Made by a program: the position numbers and the translations under genes
Source of the DNA: Gluconacetobacter azotocaptans
Lineage (GTDB): Bacteria > Pseudomonadota > Alphaproteobacteria > Acetobacterales > Acetobacteraceae
NCBI RefSeq assembly: GCF_014174355.1
Contig: NZ_JABEQF010000014.1
Coordinates: 1 to 64,000, forward strand
Direction of reading: 5' to 3'
Length of the DNA: 64,000 nt
Part shown: positions 17,938-26,080 of the stretch, in pieces
Layout of the letters: each line of letters opens with the position of its first letter
Numbering within the stretch: the first letter of the stretch is position 1
Notes under the pieces: generated by a model
Told to the model about the DNA's origin: nothing
Database searches by the model: none
The model's input: only the letters and a program-made list of their open reading frames with translations

Positions 17938-18672
17938 TCAGATGGCCGAGAAGCCGCCGTCGACAGACAACTCCACCCCATTCACGAAGCTCGAATCATC
18001 TGAAGCAAGAAACAGTGCGGCAGTCGCAATTTCCTCGGGGCGTCCCATCTTTCCCCGTGGGATCAGGGATTCAAACATCTGCTTCGCTTCTTCGGTCAGA
18101 ACCTGGTCCTGCATCGGTGTGGCGATCGGTCCGGGATGCAGCACGTTCACCCGGATGTTCCTGCCCTTCAGTTCGTTGAGCCACCCGCGTGCGAAAGCGT
18201 GCAGCGTCGCCTTGCTCGCCGCATACACGCTGTAACCCGGGAAACCTTTGATCGAAGCGACTGACCCGGTCATGAAGATCGATCCGCCATCGTTGAACAG
18301 CGGCAACGCCTTCTGAACCGTAAACAGCGTGCCGCGCGCGTTCAGGTTGAAGGTCGCATCGAAGTGCTGCTCGGTAATCTCGCCCAGCGGGACGGCTTCG
18401 CCCGTGCCGGCGCTCGCGTACAGGACGTCGATCTTGCCCTTTTCCCGCTTGACCGTGTCGAACAGGCGGTCGAGGTCGTCGAGATTGGCCGCGTCGCCGC
18501 GCACGCCGGTCACGTTCCGGCCAATCAGCCTGACGGCCTCGTCAAGCGCCTCCTGCCTTCGGCCGGTGATGAAGACATAGGCGCCTTCTTCAACGAACCG
18601 CCTGGCGCTCGCCAGCGCCATGCCGCTCGATCCACCCGTGATGACTGCAACCTTACCTTCGAGCTTTCCCAT
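17938..18672 (-). CDS. SDR-family oxidoreductase
   Basis: 244 residues. Classical short-chain dehydrogenase: VAVITGGSSGMALA (cofactor loop, residues 8-21, last Gly of GxxxGxG replaced by Ala), ITGRR after strand 2 suggesting NADP(H), NLDDLDR, the catalytic Tyr/Lys in YAASKATLHAF, and HPGPIATPM. The start at 18672 follows AAAGGAAAAG; the upstream in-frame extension is not conserved-looking. It is divergent from a LysR gene, the usual arrangement for regulator and target. Substrate unknown. Confidence 0.9.
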   Translation of the reverse strand: MGKLEGKVAVITGGSSGMALASARRFVEEGAYVFITGRRQEALDEAVRLIGRNVTGVRGDAANLDDLDRLFDTVKREKGKIDVLYASAGTGEAVPLGEITEQHFDATFNLNARGTLFTVQKALPLFNDGGSIFMTGSVASIKGFPGYSVYAASKATLHAFARGWLNELKGRNIRVNVLHPGPIATPMQDQVLTEEAKQMFESLIPRGKMGRPEEIATAALFLASDDSSFVNGVELSVDGGFSAI

Positions 18673-18948
18673 GACTTTTCCTTTCGGGTTTCGTCTCTGA
18701 TTGTTCGGGACATTCCCCGTGAGGATCAAAATGGGGCGGCTGTCTTCAGGCGTTGAGTGCGCAATCGCGCATATCGGTGGTGCGAAATCGATCCGGACCG
18801 CCGATGGACGTCGGGTCGGACGATCGGTGCTCGCTGTTTGGAAACCGAGGAAAACCGGTTGCTATCTGCTCTAATGATGGGTTGTTATGAAGCACGATCT
18901 GTCGGATATGGGCTGTGAAAGGCGCACCCAGCGGTGCCGGAGTGCACC
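18673..18948. promoter_or_regulatory. Divergent SDR/LysR intergenic control region
   Basis: 276 bases between the starts of the divergent SDR and LysR genes. LysR proteins normally bind such regions at T-N11-A palindromes. Several short A/T-rich candidates exist, but none stands out enough to place an operator. Confidence 0.4.
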
Positions 18949-19845
18949 ATGATTGACTGGGACGATGTTCGTTACTTCCTGGCCGTCGCGCGCGGCGGCT
19001 CGGTACGGGCTGCCGCCGGCCACCTCGGGGTCAATCACTCGACCGTGCTGCGCCGCATCGCACAGCTCGAGAAACACCTCGGGGCGCATATGTTCGAAAA
19101 GCTGCCCTCGGGCTACCGCCTGACCGCAGCGGGTGAGGAGATCCTCGGGTTCGCGAACCAGATGGAAGCGTCATCGCGCCAACTGGAGACGCGCGTTTTC
19201 GGTCGCGACCAGAGCGTGCGCGGACGTCTGCGCGTGACGCTACCGCCGTTCCTCGCAACACATCTGCTGATGCCGGATCTTGCCGATTTCGCGCGGATGC
19301 ATCCGGACATCGAGATGGAACTCCTGCCAGCCGGTGAAGTCGCGAATCTGACGAACCGGGAAGCTGACGTCGCCATCCGTATCGTGCAGGACCGGGAAAC
19401 ACTGCCACTCAATCTTCACGGCGTGATTGGGCCTGCCTTGTTCAGCAGCATCTATATGTCTCGCGATCGCCTGACCTCCTGGCGTGCGGGTGTGCCTGAC
19501 CCGATGCGCTGGATCGTCATAAACAATGATGGACTTCCGGGCTGGGCTCGAGAAGGAGAGGTTCGCACCACGGGGGCTCCGTTCAGGACGCCGGACGCTG
19601 AAGCGCAGATTGTCGCAGCACGGCAGGGGATCGGGATGACGAAACTGCCATGCTTCGTCGGCGATGCCGACCCGCTGCTGGTGAGAGTACCTGGCACCGA
19701 CCTGCATGGGCATGGAACGCTCTGGCTTCTCACGCAGGGGGAGACACGCAAGACGAAGCGCGTGCGGCTCTTCATTGAGTTCGTATCCCGCAGACTTGCC
19801 GCGCACGCCTTGCTTCTCGCGGGGCTGTCCCTATCGCGCGACTGA
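18949..19845 (+). CDS. LysR-family transcriptional regulator
   Basis: 298 residues from ATG at 18949. N-terminal winged HTH (about 3-60: YFLAVARGGSVRAAAGHLGVNHSTVLRRIAQLE), then a dimerisation helix and an effector domain. The VNHSTVLRRI recognition helix and GYRLT wing match the LysR subgroup that often controls adjacent dehydrogenases. It is transcribed away from the SDR gene at 17938-18672, its likely target. The alternative GTG at 18934 would add five residues; the ATG fits the family better. Confidence 0.9.
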   Translation: MIDWDDVRYFLAVARGGSVRAAAGHLGVNHSTVLRRIAQLEKHLGAHMFEKLPSGYRLTAAGEEILGFANQMEASSRQLETRVFGRDQSVRGRLRVTLPPFLATHLLMPDLADFARMHPDIEMELLPAGEVANLTNREADVAIRIVQDRETLPLNLHGVIGPALFSSIYMSRDRLTSWRAGVPDPMRWIVINNDGLPGWAREGEVRTTGAPFRTPDAEAQIVAARQGIGMTKLPCFVGDADPLLVRVPGTDLHGHGTLWLLTQGETRKTKRVRLFIEFVSRRLAAHALLLAGLSLSRD

Positions 19846-20007
19846 CGCCCGATAGGGCTGATGTGCCGACAGAGAACGAATGATCCGACAAGGGGCACCA
19901 CCAGAATGTCGGGTTCTTGATTTTTTCCACCAGAACCTGACATTCCGCTTTCCCGCCCAATCAGCCGTTTTTGCGAACGGCATAATCGTCCCCCAAGGCC
20001 ACCGACG

Positions 20008-21168
20008 TTATGAATGTGATGGGATGCAAGGACCTCGGTCCTTGCCGGGTTCGGGCGACACCCGGCCCCTCCTGCGATGGTCCGTCGCGCGGTAGAGCTT
20101 GCGGCGCTCGAACGACGAGCCGATGCCCAGGGCCTCGCGGTATTTGACCACCGTGCGGCGCGACAGGGCGAAGCCGATCTGGTGCAGCGCCTGGACGATC
20201 CGTGCGTCGGACAGCACCGCGTCGGGCGATTCCTCGTGGATCAGGCGGCGGATGTGGGCGCGGGCGGCCACGGTCGTCGGCGATGCGCCGCATCGTCAGC
20301 GGGCGCAGCGCCTCCGGCCCGCGCATCATGAAATCGGCCTGTCGGAACAGGATATGTTCGCCCACCACCATCAGGCTGTGCTGACGCCGCACCAGCGCAT
20401 GTACCGGCCAGCGCGCGCCCGACAGCCAGCCGGCGACACGTCTGCGTTCGTCCTCGTGGCGCAGGGTTCCCAGCCGGCCGGCCAGGGCGGCGTTCAGCCC
20501 GACCGTCTCGGGACAGGTCCTGCGCCGCCGCCACGCGCCACGTGCCGTTGGGGCCTTCCTGCACGATCAGGTCGGGGATGCGCGTCTGGACGGGGTCGGC
20601 CGCGTCCTCGGCCCACGGGCGCGGGTTCAGCGCGCGCAGTTCGGCGATCATCTCGGCCAGGTCGTCGGCGTCCACGCCACAGGCCGCGCGCAGCCGGTTC
20701 CGCTCGCCCCGCGCCAGCAGGTCCAGGTTGGCCAGCAGCGCCGCCATGGCGGGGTCGAACCTGTTGCGCGCCTGCAACTGCACCGCGAGGCATTCCGCCA
20801 GCGACATCGCCGCCACCCCCACCGGGTTGAAGCGCATCAGCCGCTGGCGCACCGCCTCGATGCGTTCGGGCGCGACGTTCAGGCGGCGGGCCAGTTCCGC
20901 CCGGTCGGCGGTCAGCCGCCCTGCCGCGTCCAGTTCGTCGATCAGCATCGCGCCGATCCGCCGGTCGGTGCCGTCGGGCATCGCCCGCATCACCTGCCGC
21001 AGCAGCCGTTCGCGGATGGTCATGGGGCCGGCCGGCACGCGCAGGGTGGCGTCGTCCAGCCCCCCGGCTTCGGCGGGCCGGGCCTTCGCCCGCGAGCGTC
21101 GGGAGGTCGAAACGTTCCAGCAGGGGGGTGCCCCCTGCCAGCCATTGAAAGCCGGTCTGTCGATCCAT
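20008..21168 (-). pseudogene. rpoN: Decayed rpoN (RNA polymerase sigma-54)
   Basis: Three reading frames together give a damaged sigma-54. The core-binding domain is clear at 21038-20515 (LIDELDAAGRL, MRFNPVGVAAMSLAECLAVQL, LNPRPW). At 20510-20512 an extra base in a C run (minus strand) shifts the frame; the match continues as TVGLNAALAGRLG...EHILFRQADFMM...LRPLTMRRIADD. Near 20275 about 50-60 residues, including the central HTH, are missing. The frame then changes again to RRLIHEESPDAVLSDARIV and the RpoN box SRRTVVKYREALG. The Gln-rich N-terminal region I is replaced by repeat-derived sequence before PLLERFD. At least three lesions make this non-functional. Whether another rpoN exists elsewhere is not visible. 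Confidence 0.9.
20019..20072. repeat. Interspersed intergenic palindromic repeat, copy 4
   Basis: GATGGGATGCAAGGACC followed by CTCGGTCCTTG and a TTCGGGCGACACCCGG arm. It directly abuts the 3' end of the rpoN remnant. Confidence 0.65.
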
Positions 21169-21221
21169 GACCGGGGTCCAGGGCCTCAGGCCCTGGTGGG
21201 TTCGGACAAAGCCCGACCTTG
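21119..21221. repeat. Interspersed intergenic palindromic repeat, copy 5
   Basis: Contains CAGGGGGGTGCCCCCTG, CCAGGGCCTCAGGCCCTGG and a GGTTCGGAC/GCCCGA arm. It reaches into the 5' end of the rpoN remnant where region I should be, so repeat insertion may have removed it. Confidence 0.7.
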
Positions 21222-21271
21222 CCCGCCCCGCCGTATCTGACGTTCAGGGGGCCAAGCCGGCGGGCAGGAGG

Positions 21272-22792
21272 TTATTTGGAACGCGCGGCGGCGGTGTAGA
21301 AGCCCTCGACATCGTGCCACAGGGCGGCGCGGCTTTCGGGGCGGGTGTAGAGCATGTGGCCGCCGGGATATATGTGCAGGCCGATGCGGTCGGCGCCGAC
21401 GGGGATGTGGTCGTGGGTCCAGCGGGTGGTGCCGAAGGGGCAGGCCATGTCGAAATAGCCGTTGGCGACGAAGATATGCAGCCCCGGGTCCAGCGCCAGC
21501 AGCTTGCGCAGCAGCGCCACCTGGTCGGTCATGGGCGATCCCTTGTCGCCCCAGCCCCACGCACCGTTGACCTCCATGCTCAGCAGGTCGTACGTCAGTT
21601 CGGTGCGAAAGCCCAGTTCGTTCGCCGCATAGCCGGCGAAGGCGTTGCCGTAGGCGCGGCCGAAGCCCGACAGGGTCATTTCCGGACTGTCGTTGTTGTC
21701 GATGCCCTCGGGGTAGGGGTCGGCGATGGATTGCGTGAAATCGTACAGCCCGTACAACCGCCCGTCGCGGCTGCGCACGTCGTGGGACATCGGGTCCAGC
21801 GCGCCGCGCTGCTTGGCGACGACGGCTTCGGGCAGGCCGGTGCGCCGGGCGACCTCGGCATAGAATTTCTGCGCGTCCGCGCCCTGCGGCGGCGTGTTGG
21901 CCAGCGTCGTCAGATAGGGGCCGAAGGCGTAGCGATAGGCGTCGTCCACGGCGGCCGGCGTCAACTGGTGCGTCGCGTCCAGATGGGCGGCGATGAAGGT
22001 GGGCAGCGTCATGGCCGAGGCCACGGGGTTGTTGGCGGTGTCCAGGAACTGCATCTGGATGGCCGGCGAGATCATGACGATGCCGTTGACGATCAGGTTC
22101 TGCTGCTGCTGCAACTGCCACGCGACCTGGATCGAGCGGATGCCGCCATAGCTTTCGCCCACCAGATAGTGCGGCGACGCCTGCCGGCCGTTCTGGCCCA
22201 CCCACAGTTCGATGGCCTTGGCGAAGGCCCCGCCGTCCCTGGTCACGCCGTAATAGGCGGCGGCCGCCTTGTGCGGGTCGATGGGGCGGCTGTAGCCGGT
22301 GCCCACCGCGTCGATGAACACCATGTCGGTGGCCGGAAGCCAGCTGTCGGGATTGTCCGCCAGATGGGCCGCCCCGCCGTCGGTGGGCTGGTCGGCGGGA
22401 AATTCCAGCATCCGCGGGCCGGCCGCGCCCAGGTTGAGGTAGGCCGTGCCCGCGCCCGGCCCGCCGTTGAAGAAGAACGACACCGGCCGGTTCTGCGCGG
22501 CGGCGCCGTCCTGCGTGTAGGCGACGTAGAAGACCTTGGCCCCCGGCTTGCCGTCGTCGTCGCGCAGGCTCAGCGTGCCGGCATGGGCGGTGTAGGCGAT
22601 GGTACGGCCGCCGATGGTCAGGCGATGCCGGGTGATGGAATCGGCGGGCAGCAGGCCGGCCTGGCCGCCTTCCGCCGCGTCGGGCTTCGGCGCGTCGGCC
22701 TTGGGGGCCTCGGCCGGCTTGTCGGCGGCGAAGGCAGGAGTCGCAAGGCAGGCCGAGGCCAGCAGCAGGGCGGCAAGGCGGGTGCGCGGCAT
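21272..22792 (-). CDS. S10-family serine carboxypeptidase-like protein, exported
   Basis: 506 residues with a signal peptide (about 1-23, ending AFAA). Alpha/beta-hydrolase of peptidase family S10: oxyanion segment FFFNGGPGAGTA (about 103-114), nucleophile Ser in GESYGG, catalytic Asp expected near NGYFDMACP, and His in YPGGHMLYTR. Bacterial members are periplasmic or secreted and poorly characterised. The Lys/Ala/Pro-rich stretch after the signal peptide is a linker. It is followed downstream by a palindromic repeat next to the rpoN remnant. Confidence 0.9.
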   Translation of the reverse strand: MPRTRLAALLLASACLATPAFAADKPAEAPKADAPKPDAAEGGQAGLLPADSITRHRLTIGGRTIAYTAHAGTLSLRDDDGKPGAKVFYVAYTQDGAAAQNRPVSFFFNGGPGAGTAYLNLGAAGPRMLEFPADQPTDGGAAHLADNPDSWLPATDMVFIDAVGTGYSRPIDPHKAAAAYYGVTRDGGAFAKAIELWVGQNGRQASPHYLVGESYGGIRSIQVAWQLQQQQNLIVNGIVMISPAIQMQFLDTANNPVASAMTLPTFIAAHLDATHQLTPAAVDDAYRYAFGPYLTTLANTPPQGADAQKFYAEVARRTGLPEAVVAKQRGALDPMSHDVRSRDGRLYGLYDFTQSIADPYPEGIDNNDSPEMTLSGFGRAYGNAFAGYAANELGFRTELTYDLLSMEVNGAWGWGDKGSPMTDQVALLRKLLALDPGLHIFVANGYFDMACPFGTTRWTHDHIPVGADRIGLHIYPGGHMLYTRPESRAALWHDVEGFYTAAARSK

Positions 22793-22825
22793 GAACGATC
22801 CTTGTGGTTGTATGGGGAATGGGGA

Positions 22826-22876
22826 AGGGAAGGCCGGGCGCTGCCCGACCCCGGCAAGGGCCGAGGCCTTTGCGTT
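22826..22876. repeat. Interspersed intergenic palindromic repeat, copy 6 (short)
   Basis: CGGGCGCTGCCCG and CAAGGGCCGAGGCCTTTG arms between the S1/P1 nuclease stop and the S10 peptidase start, on the same strand. Confidence 0.6.
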
Positions 22877-22880
22877 GCGG

Positions 22881-23819
22881 TCAGCGCGGCTGGACCAGCG
22901 TGGGCACAGGCGCCGGCAGGGCCGCGTTCAGCACGTCCGCCAGCCGCACGCCCGCCTGTTCCAGACGAACCTGGATCACCGGCCACGCCGCCTGGTCGTA
23001 GGCGTCGCCCAGCGCGTTGCCCGTCTTCGGCAGGTCGGCATACGTCACGTCGCGCGCCAGGGCGTGGCTTTCGTTGGCCCAGGCGGTGACGGTGGCGTCC
23101 AGCGATCCGGGCAGGCCCTGCGGCGCCCAGGCCGCTGCCTGACCGGGGGTGATCGCGGCGTTCAGCAGGTCGGCCTCGTGGCGGGCGCGGGCCAGGTCGA
23201 TGGAATAATGCGGCCCGGTCGCCAGGCCGGTTTCATGCTCCAGGATCGCCTCGTCCCACAGGGAATGGAGGTTGAGGTGCCCGTTCCGCGTTTCGCCGAA
23301 ATAGCTGACCTTGACCATGTTGCCGCCCTTGTCATGGTCGCGTTCGGCGGCATGCAGCGGCTGGTGGAGATCGCCCACCAGATGCACCACCCATTTCAGG
23401 GCGACCAGCCGTTTCGCGCGCGGGGCATGCGCGTCGCCCAGGACGCGGGCCAGTTCGGGCAGGCGCTCGACCACGCAGTTGCGGTCGGGGCAATCGGCGG
23501 CGGCGTAGGCCGGGGCGTCGACGTCGATGTCGACATAATGCCAGGGCAGCGTTTCCGGTGCGCCGCCCTTGTCGTGCGGGATATGGCCGATCGTGTCGGG
23601 CCACGACGCCACCTGGTCCATCGTCTGGTGCCCTTCCAGGGCCAGCAGGTCGGCGACCTGCCGGGCGGCGGCCGGGGTCAGGCGGGCCTCGGCGATGTCG
23701 GCGACGATCGCATGTCCGTTGCCGCCCCAGGCCAGGGCGGGCCGTGCCGCCCCTGCGCCCAGGCCCGCCGCCAGCGCCATGCCGCCCAGGACTCGTAGAC
23801 CCACCCGACGTAAACCCAT
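22881..23819 (-). CDS. S1/P1-type nuclease, exported
   Basis: 312 residues; ATG at 23819 preceded by AAGGAGAA. Signal peptide about 1-30 (ending ARPALA). The mature enzyme starts WGGNGH, giving the N-terminal Trp and His of the trinuclear zinc site. Other ligands: Asp in ASWPDTIGH, His in LPWHYVDID, His/Asp/His in HLVGDLHQPLH, and His/Asp in GHLNLHSLWDEAIL. This full set supports an active single-strand nuclease/3'-nucleotidase in the periplasm, for nucleic-acid scavenging. The upstream in-frame extension lacks a signal peptide and is not used. Confidence 0.93.
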   Translation of the reverse strand: MGLRRVGLRVLGGMALAAGLGAGAARPALAWGGNGHAIVADIAEARLTPAAARQVADLLALEGHQTMDQVASWPDTIGHIPHDKGGAPETLPWHYVDIDVDAPAYAAADCPDRNCVVERLPELARVLGDAHAPRAKRLVALKWVVHLVGDLHQPLHAAERDHDKGGNMVKVSYFGETRNGHLNLHSLWDEAILEHETGLATGPHYSIDLARARHEADLLNAAITPGQAAAWAPQGLPGSLDATVTAWANESHALARDVTYADLPKTGNALGDAYDQAAWPVIQVRLEQAGVRLADVLNAALPAPVPTLVQPR

Positions 23820-23981
23820 TCCCGTTCTCCTTCGTCCCGCGACCCCCCCGGCCCGCGTTTGCCAACGACAGTTATTCGTTTCGCCGGGGAATGTGCAATC
23901 CCGGCAAGGTCGGGCCGCTGGACAAGCGCGACCGGTGCGGCTTATTAATGAACCGATCGGATCATGAATGGAGGCGTCCCG

Positions 23982-24560
23982 ATGGCCCGGCCCGTCGACC
24001 CCGACCTGCGGCCCCGGCTGCTGGAGAAAATCATCGCCTATGTCCGCGAAAACGGCGTGGCGGCGTTTTCGCTGCGGCCGCTGGCGGCGGCGATCGGGAC
24101 CAGTCACCGGACGATCCTGTATCATTTCGGATCGCGCGAGCAGTTGCTGTGCACCGTGTTCGACACGATGCGCGAGGCCGCGGCGCGCGAGGTCGAGGCC
24201 CGTCTGCCCACGCATGGCGACCCGCGCGCGATCTATCGGGCGCTGTGGCGGCATCTGGCCAGCCCGGACATGCGCCCGACCCTGCGGCTGTTTTACGAAA
24301 TGTACGCCATCGCCACGCGCGACCCGCAACGGTTCGGCGATTACGCGCGGCGCACCGCGCACTTCTGGCTGGAGACCATCAGCCTGCGCTTTCGCAACGC
24401 CGGCGCGCCGCCCGAGCGGGCGCGGCTGCTGGGCGGGATGACCATCGCGCTGCTGCGCGGCGCGACGCTGGAACTGGCCGCGACGGACGAGGCCGAGCGC
24501 CTGACCGGCGTGGTCGATGCGTTTTTCGACCTGCTGCCGCCGGCGGGGCAGGCCGCATGA
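23982..24560 (+). CDS. TetR-family transcriptional regulator
   Basis: 192 residues from ATG 23982, which has GGAGG 9 bases upstream; an earlier ATG at 23964 overlaps that site. HTH at about 12-58 (AAAIGTSHRTILYHFGSREQLL), with a helical ligand domain after it. It overlaps the following membrane-protein gene by 4 bases (ATGA), so it likely controls its own operon: regulator, DUF1624-type acyltransferase, DUF2834 protein. Ligand unknown. Confidence 0.88.
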   Translation: MARPVDPDLRPRLLEKIIAYVRENGVAAFSLRPLAAAIGTSHRTILYHFGSREQLLCTVFDTMREAAAREVEARLPTHGDPRAIYRALWRHLASPDMRPTLRLFYEMYAIATRDPQRFGDYARRTAHFWLETISLRFRNAGAPPERARLLGGMTIALLRGATLELAATDEAERLTGVVDAFFDLLPPAGQAA

Positions 24561-25717
24561 ACCGGCCCGAACGCATCGAAGGCATCGACGCCGCGCGCGG
24601 GGCGATCATGCTGATCATGGCGACCGATCATGTGAATGCGCTGGTGGTGCGCCGCCATTCGGTCGAATTCTGGGCAGGGGCCTGGACACGGTACGGCACC
24701 GGCGCGGCCGACCTGCTGCAGCTTGGGTTCCGCGTCCTGTCCGACCTGTGCGCACCGGGGTTCTTCTTCTGGATGGGCGCGGGGGTCGCGCTGCTGGCCA
24801 GCCGCCGGGCGGACTGGCCCGGCCGGCGGCTGGCCGGGCATGTGGCGCTGCGCGGGCTGATCCTGGTGCTGCTGAGCTGGGTGATCGAGGTGCCGGCATG
24901 GGTGGTGGGCATCCATGGCGACCGGACGGGCGCGCATCCCGGCGGCTGGCCCGGCGCGGGGCCGGCGATCGGCCTGCCGGTCACGGTGCTGACCACGCTG
25001 GGGATCTGCACGATGGTGTTGGCATTGATGCAGCCCCTGATGCGGCGACGCGCGGCGATGGTGCTGCCGGCGATGCTGGCGCTGGCGGGGCTGTGCGTGC
25101 TGTCGCCGTCGCTGTTCCTGCCCGGCGACGCGGGCCGGCCGGTGGGGATGCCGGCGCGGCTGGGGCTGGTGGCGGGGCAGACGGGCGGGCTGTATGTCGA
25201 ATATCCGGTGCTGCCCTGGCTGGGGGTGGCCCTGCTGGGGCACGTGTTCGCCCGGTTCCTGATCGGGTGGCGGGCGGCGACGCTGCGGGCGGTGGCGTGG
25301 ATCGGCATCGTCTGCCTGCTGGCGGCCATCCTGCTGCGCTGGCATGGCACGTTCGGCAATCTGCGCCCGCCGCGCGACGGGTCGTGGCGGGAATTCTTCA
25401 ATCTGGTGAAATACCCGCCCGCGCCGGTGTTCGTGCTGGCGATGCTGGGGGGCAATCTGTGCCTGTTCCGCGCCCTGTCGCGGCCCGGGCGGGTGGGGCG
25501 GTTCTGCGCCGGGTTCGGGCGGGCGCCGCTGCCGTTCTACCTGGCGCATCTGTGGCTGTTCGCCGTGATCGGCGCCGTGTTTTTCCCGATGGGCACGCAG
25601 TACGGCGTGGGGGTGCTGGTCTGGCTGGCCGGGCTGTGGCCGCTGCGGCGGCTGTGCCTGGGCTTCGCCCGGATGCGGCGGAACAGGCCGGCGTCGTCCT
25701 GGGTGCATCTGTTCTGA
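24557..25717 (+). CDS. DUF1624 / heparan-alpha-glucosaminide N-acetyltransferase-like membrane protein
   Basis: 386 residues with about 9-10 membrane segments. N-terminal RIEGIDAARGAIMLIMATDHV matches the DUF1624 signature (usually RhxxhDxhRGhxhhhMhhdH) with the conserved His on the first helix. Proteins of this group transfer acyl groups across the membrane; the substrate here is unknown. Translationally coupled to the TetR gene. The C-terminus is basic. Confidence 0.85.
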   Translation: MNRPERIEGIDAARGAIMLIMATDHVNALVVRRHSVEFWAGAWTRYGTGAADLLQLGFRVLSDLCAPGFFFWMGAGVALLASRRADWPGRRLAGHVALRGLILVLLSWVIEVPAWVVGIHGDRTGAHPGGWPGAGPAIGLPVTVLTTLGICTMVLALMQPLMRRRAAMVLPAMLALAGLCVLSPSLFLPGDAGRPVGMPARLGLVAGQTGGLYVEYPVLPWLGVALLGHVFARFLIGWRAATLRAVAWIGIVCLLAAILLRWHGTFGNLRPPRDGSWREFFNLVKYPPAPVFVLAMLGGNLCLFRALSRPGRVGRFCAGFGRAPLPFYLAHLWLFAVIGAVFFPMGTQYGVGVLVWLAGLWPLRRLCLGFARMRRNRPASSWVHLF

Positions 25718-25723
25718 AAAGAC

Positions 25724-26074
25724 ATGGGATCATCAATGAAAATACGGCATCTGTATCTGGGCCTGTGCGTGCCGGGCGTGGTCGTGCCCTATGCGTTCTT
25801 CCTGCCCTGGCTGCTGGACCACGGGCTGGGCGGCGGGCGGTTCCTGCGCGACCTGGCGGCGAACCGCATCAGCCTGTTCTGCGCGGCGGATGTGGTGATC
25901 TCCGCGATCGTGCTGTTCCGCTTCGCCGGGGTGGAGCGCAGGGAAGGGCGGCTGGAGCGGCTGTGGCCGGTCTATGCGGCGACCCTGCTGGTAGGGGTGT
26001 CGTTCGGCCTGCCGCTGATGCTGTATCTGCGGCAGGTGACGATGGAGGGAGCGCGCCCCGGGGCAGCGCCCTGA
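25724..26074 (+). CDS. DUF2834-like small membrane protein
   Basis: 116 residues, three membrane segments: LYLGLCVPGVVVPYAFFLPWL, then SLFCAADVVISAIVLFRFAG, then VYAATLLVGVSFGLPLMLYL. Fits the DUF2834 family of unknown role. It starts 6 bases after the acyltransferase stop; an ATG at 25736 is an alternative start. It is the last gene of the TetR operon and converges on sthA. Confidence 0.82.
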   Translation: MGSSMKIRHLYLGLCVPGVVVPYAFFLPWLLDHGLGGGRFLRDLAANRISLFCAADVVISAIVLFRFAGVERREGRLERLWPVYAATLLVGVSFGLPLMLYLRQVTMEGARPGAAP

Positions 26075-26080
26075 GGCCGG

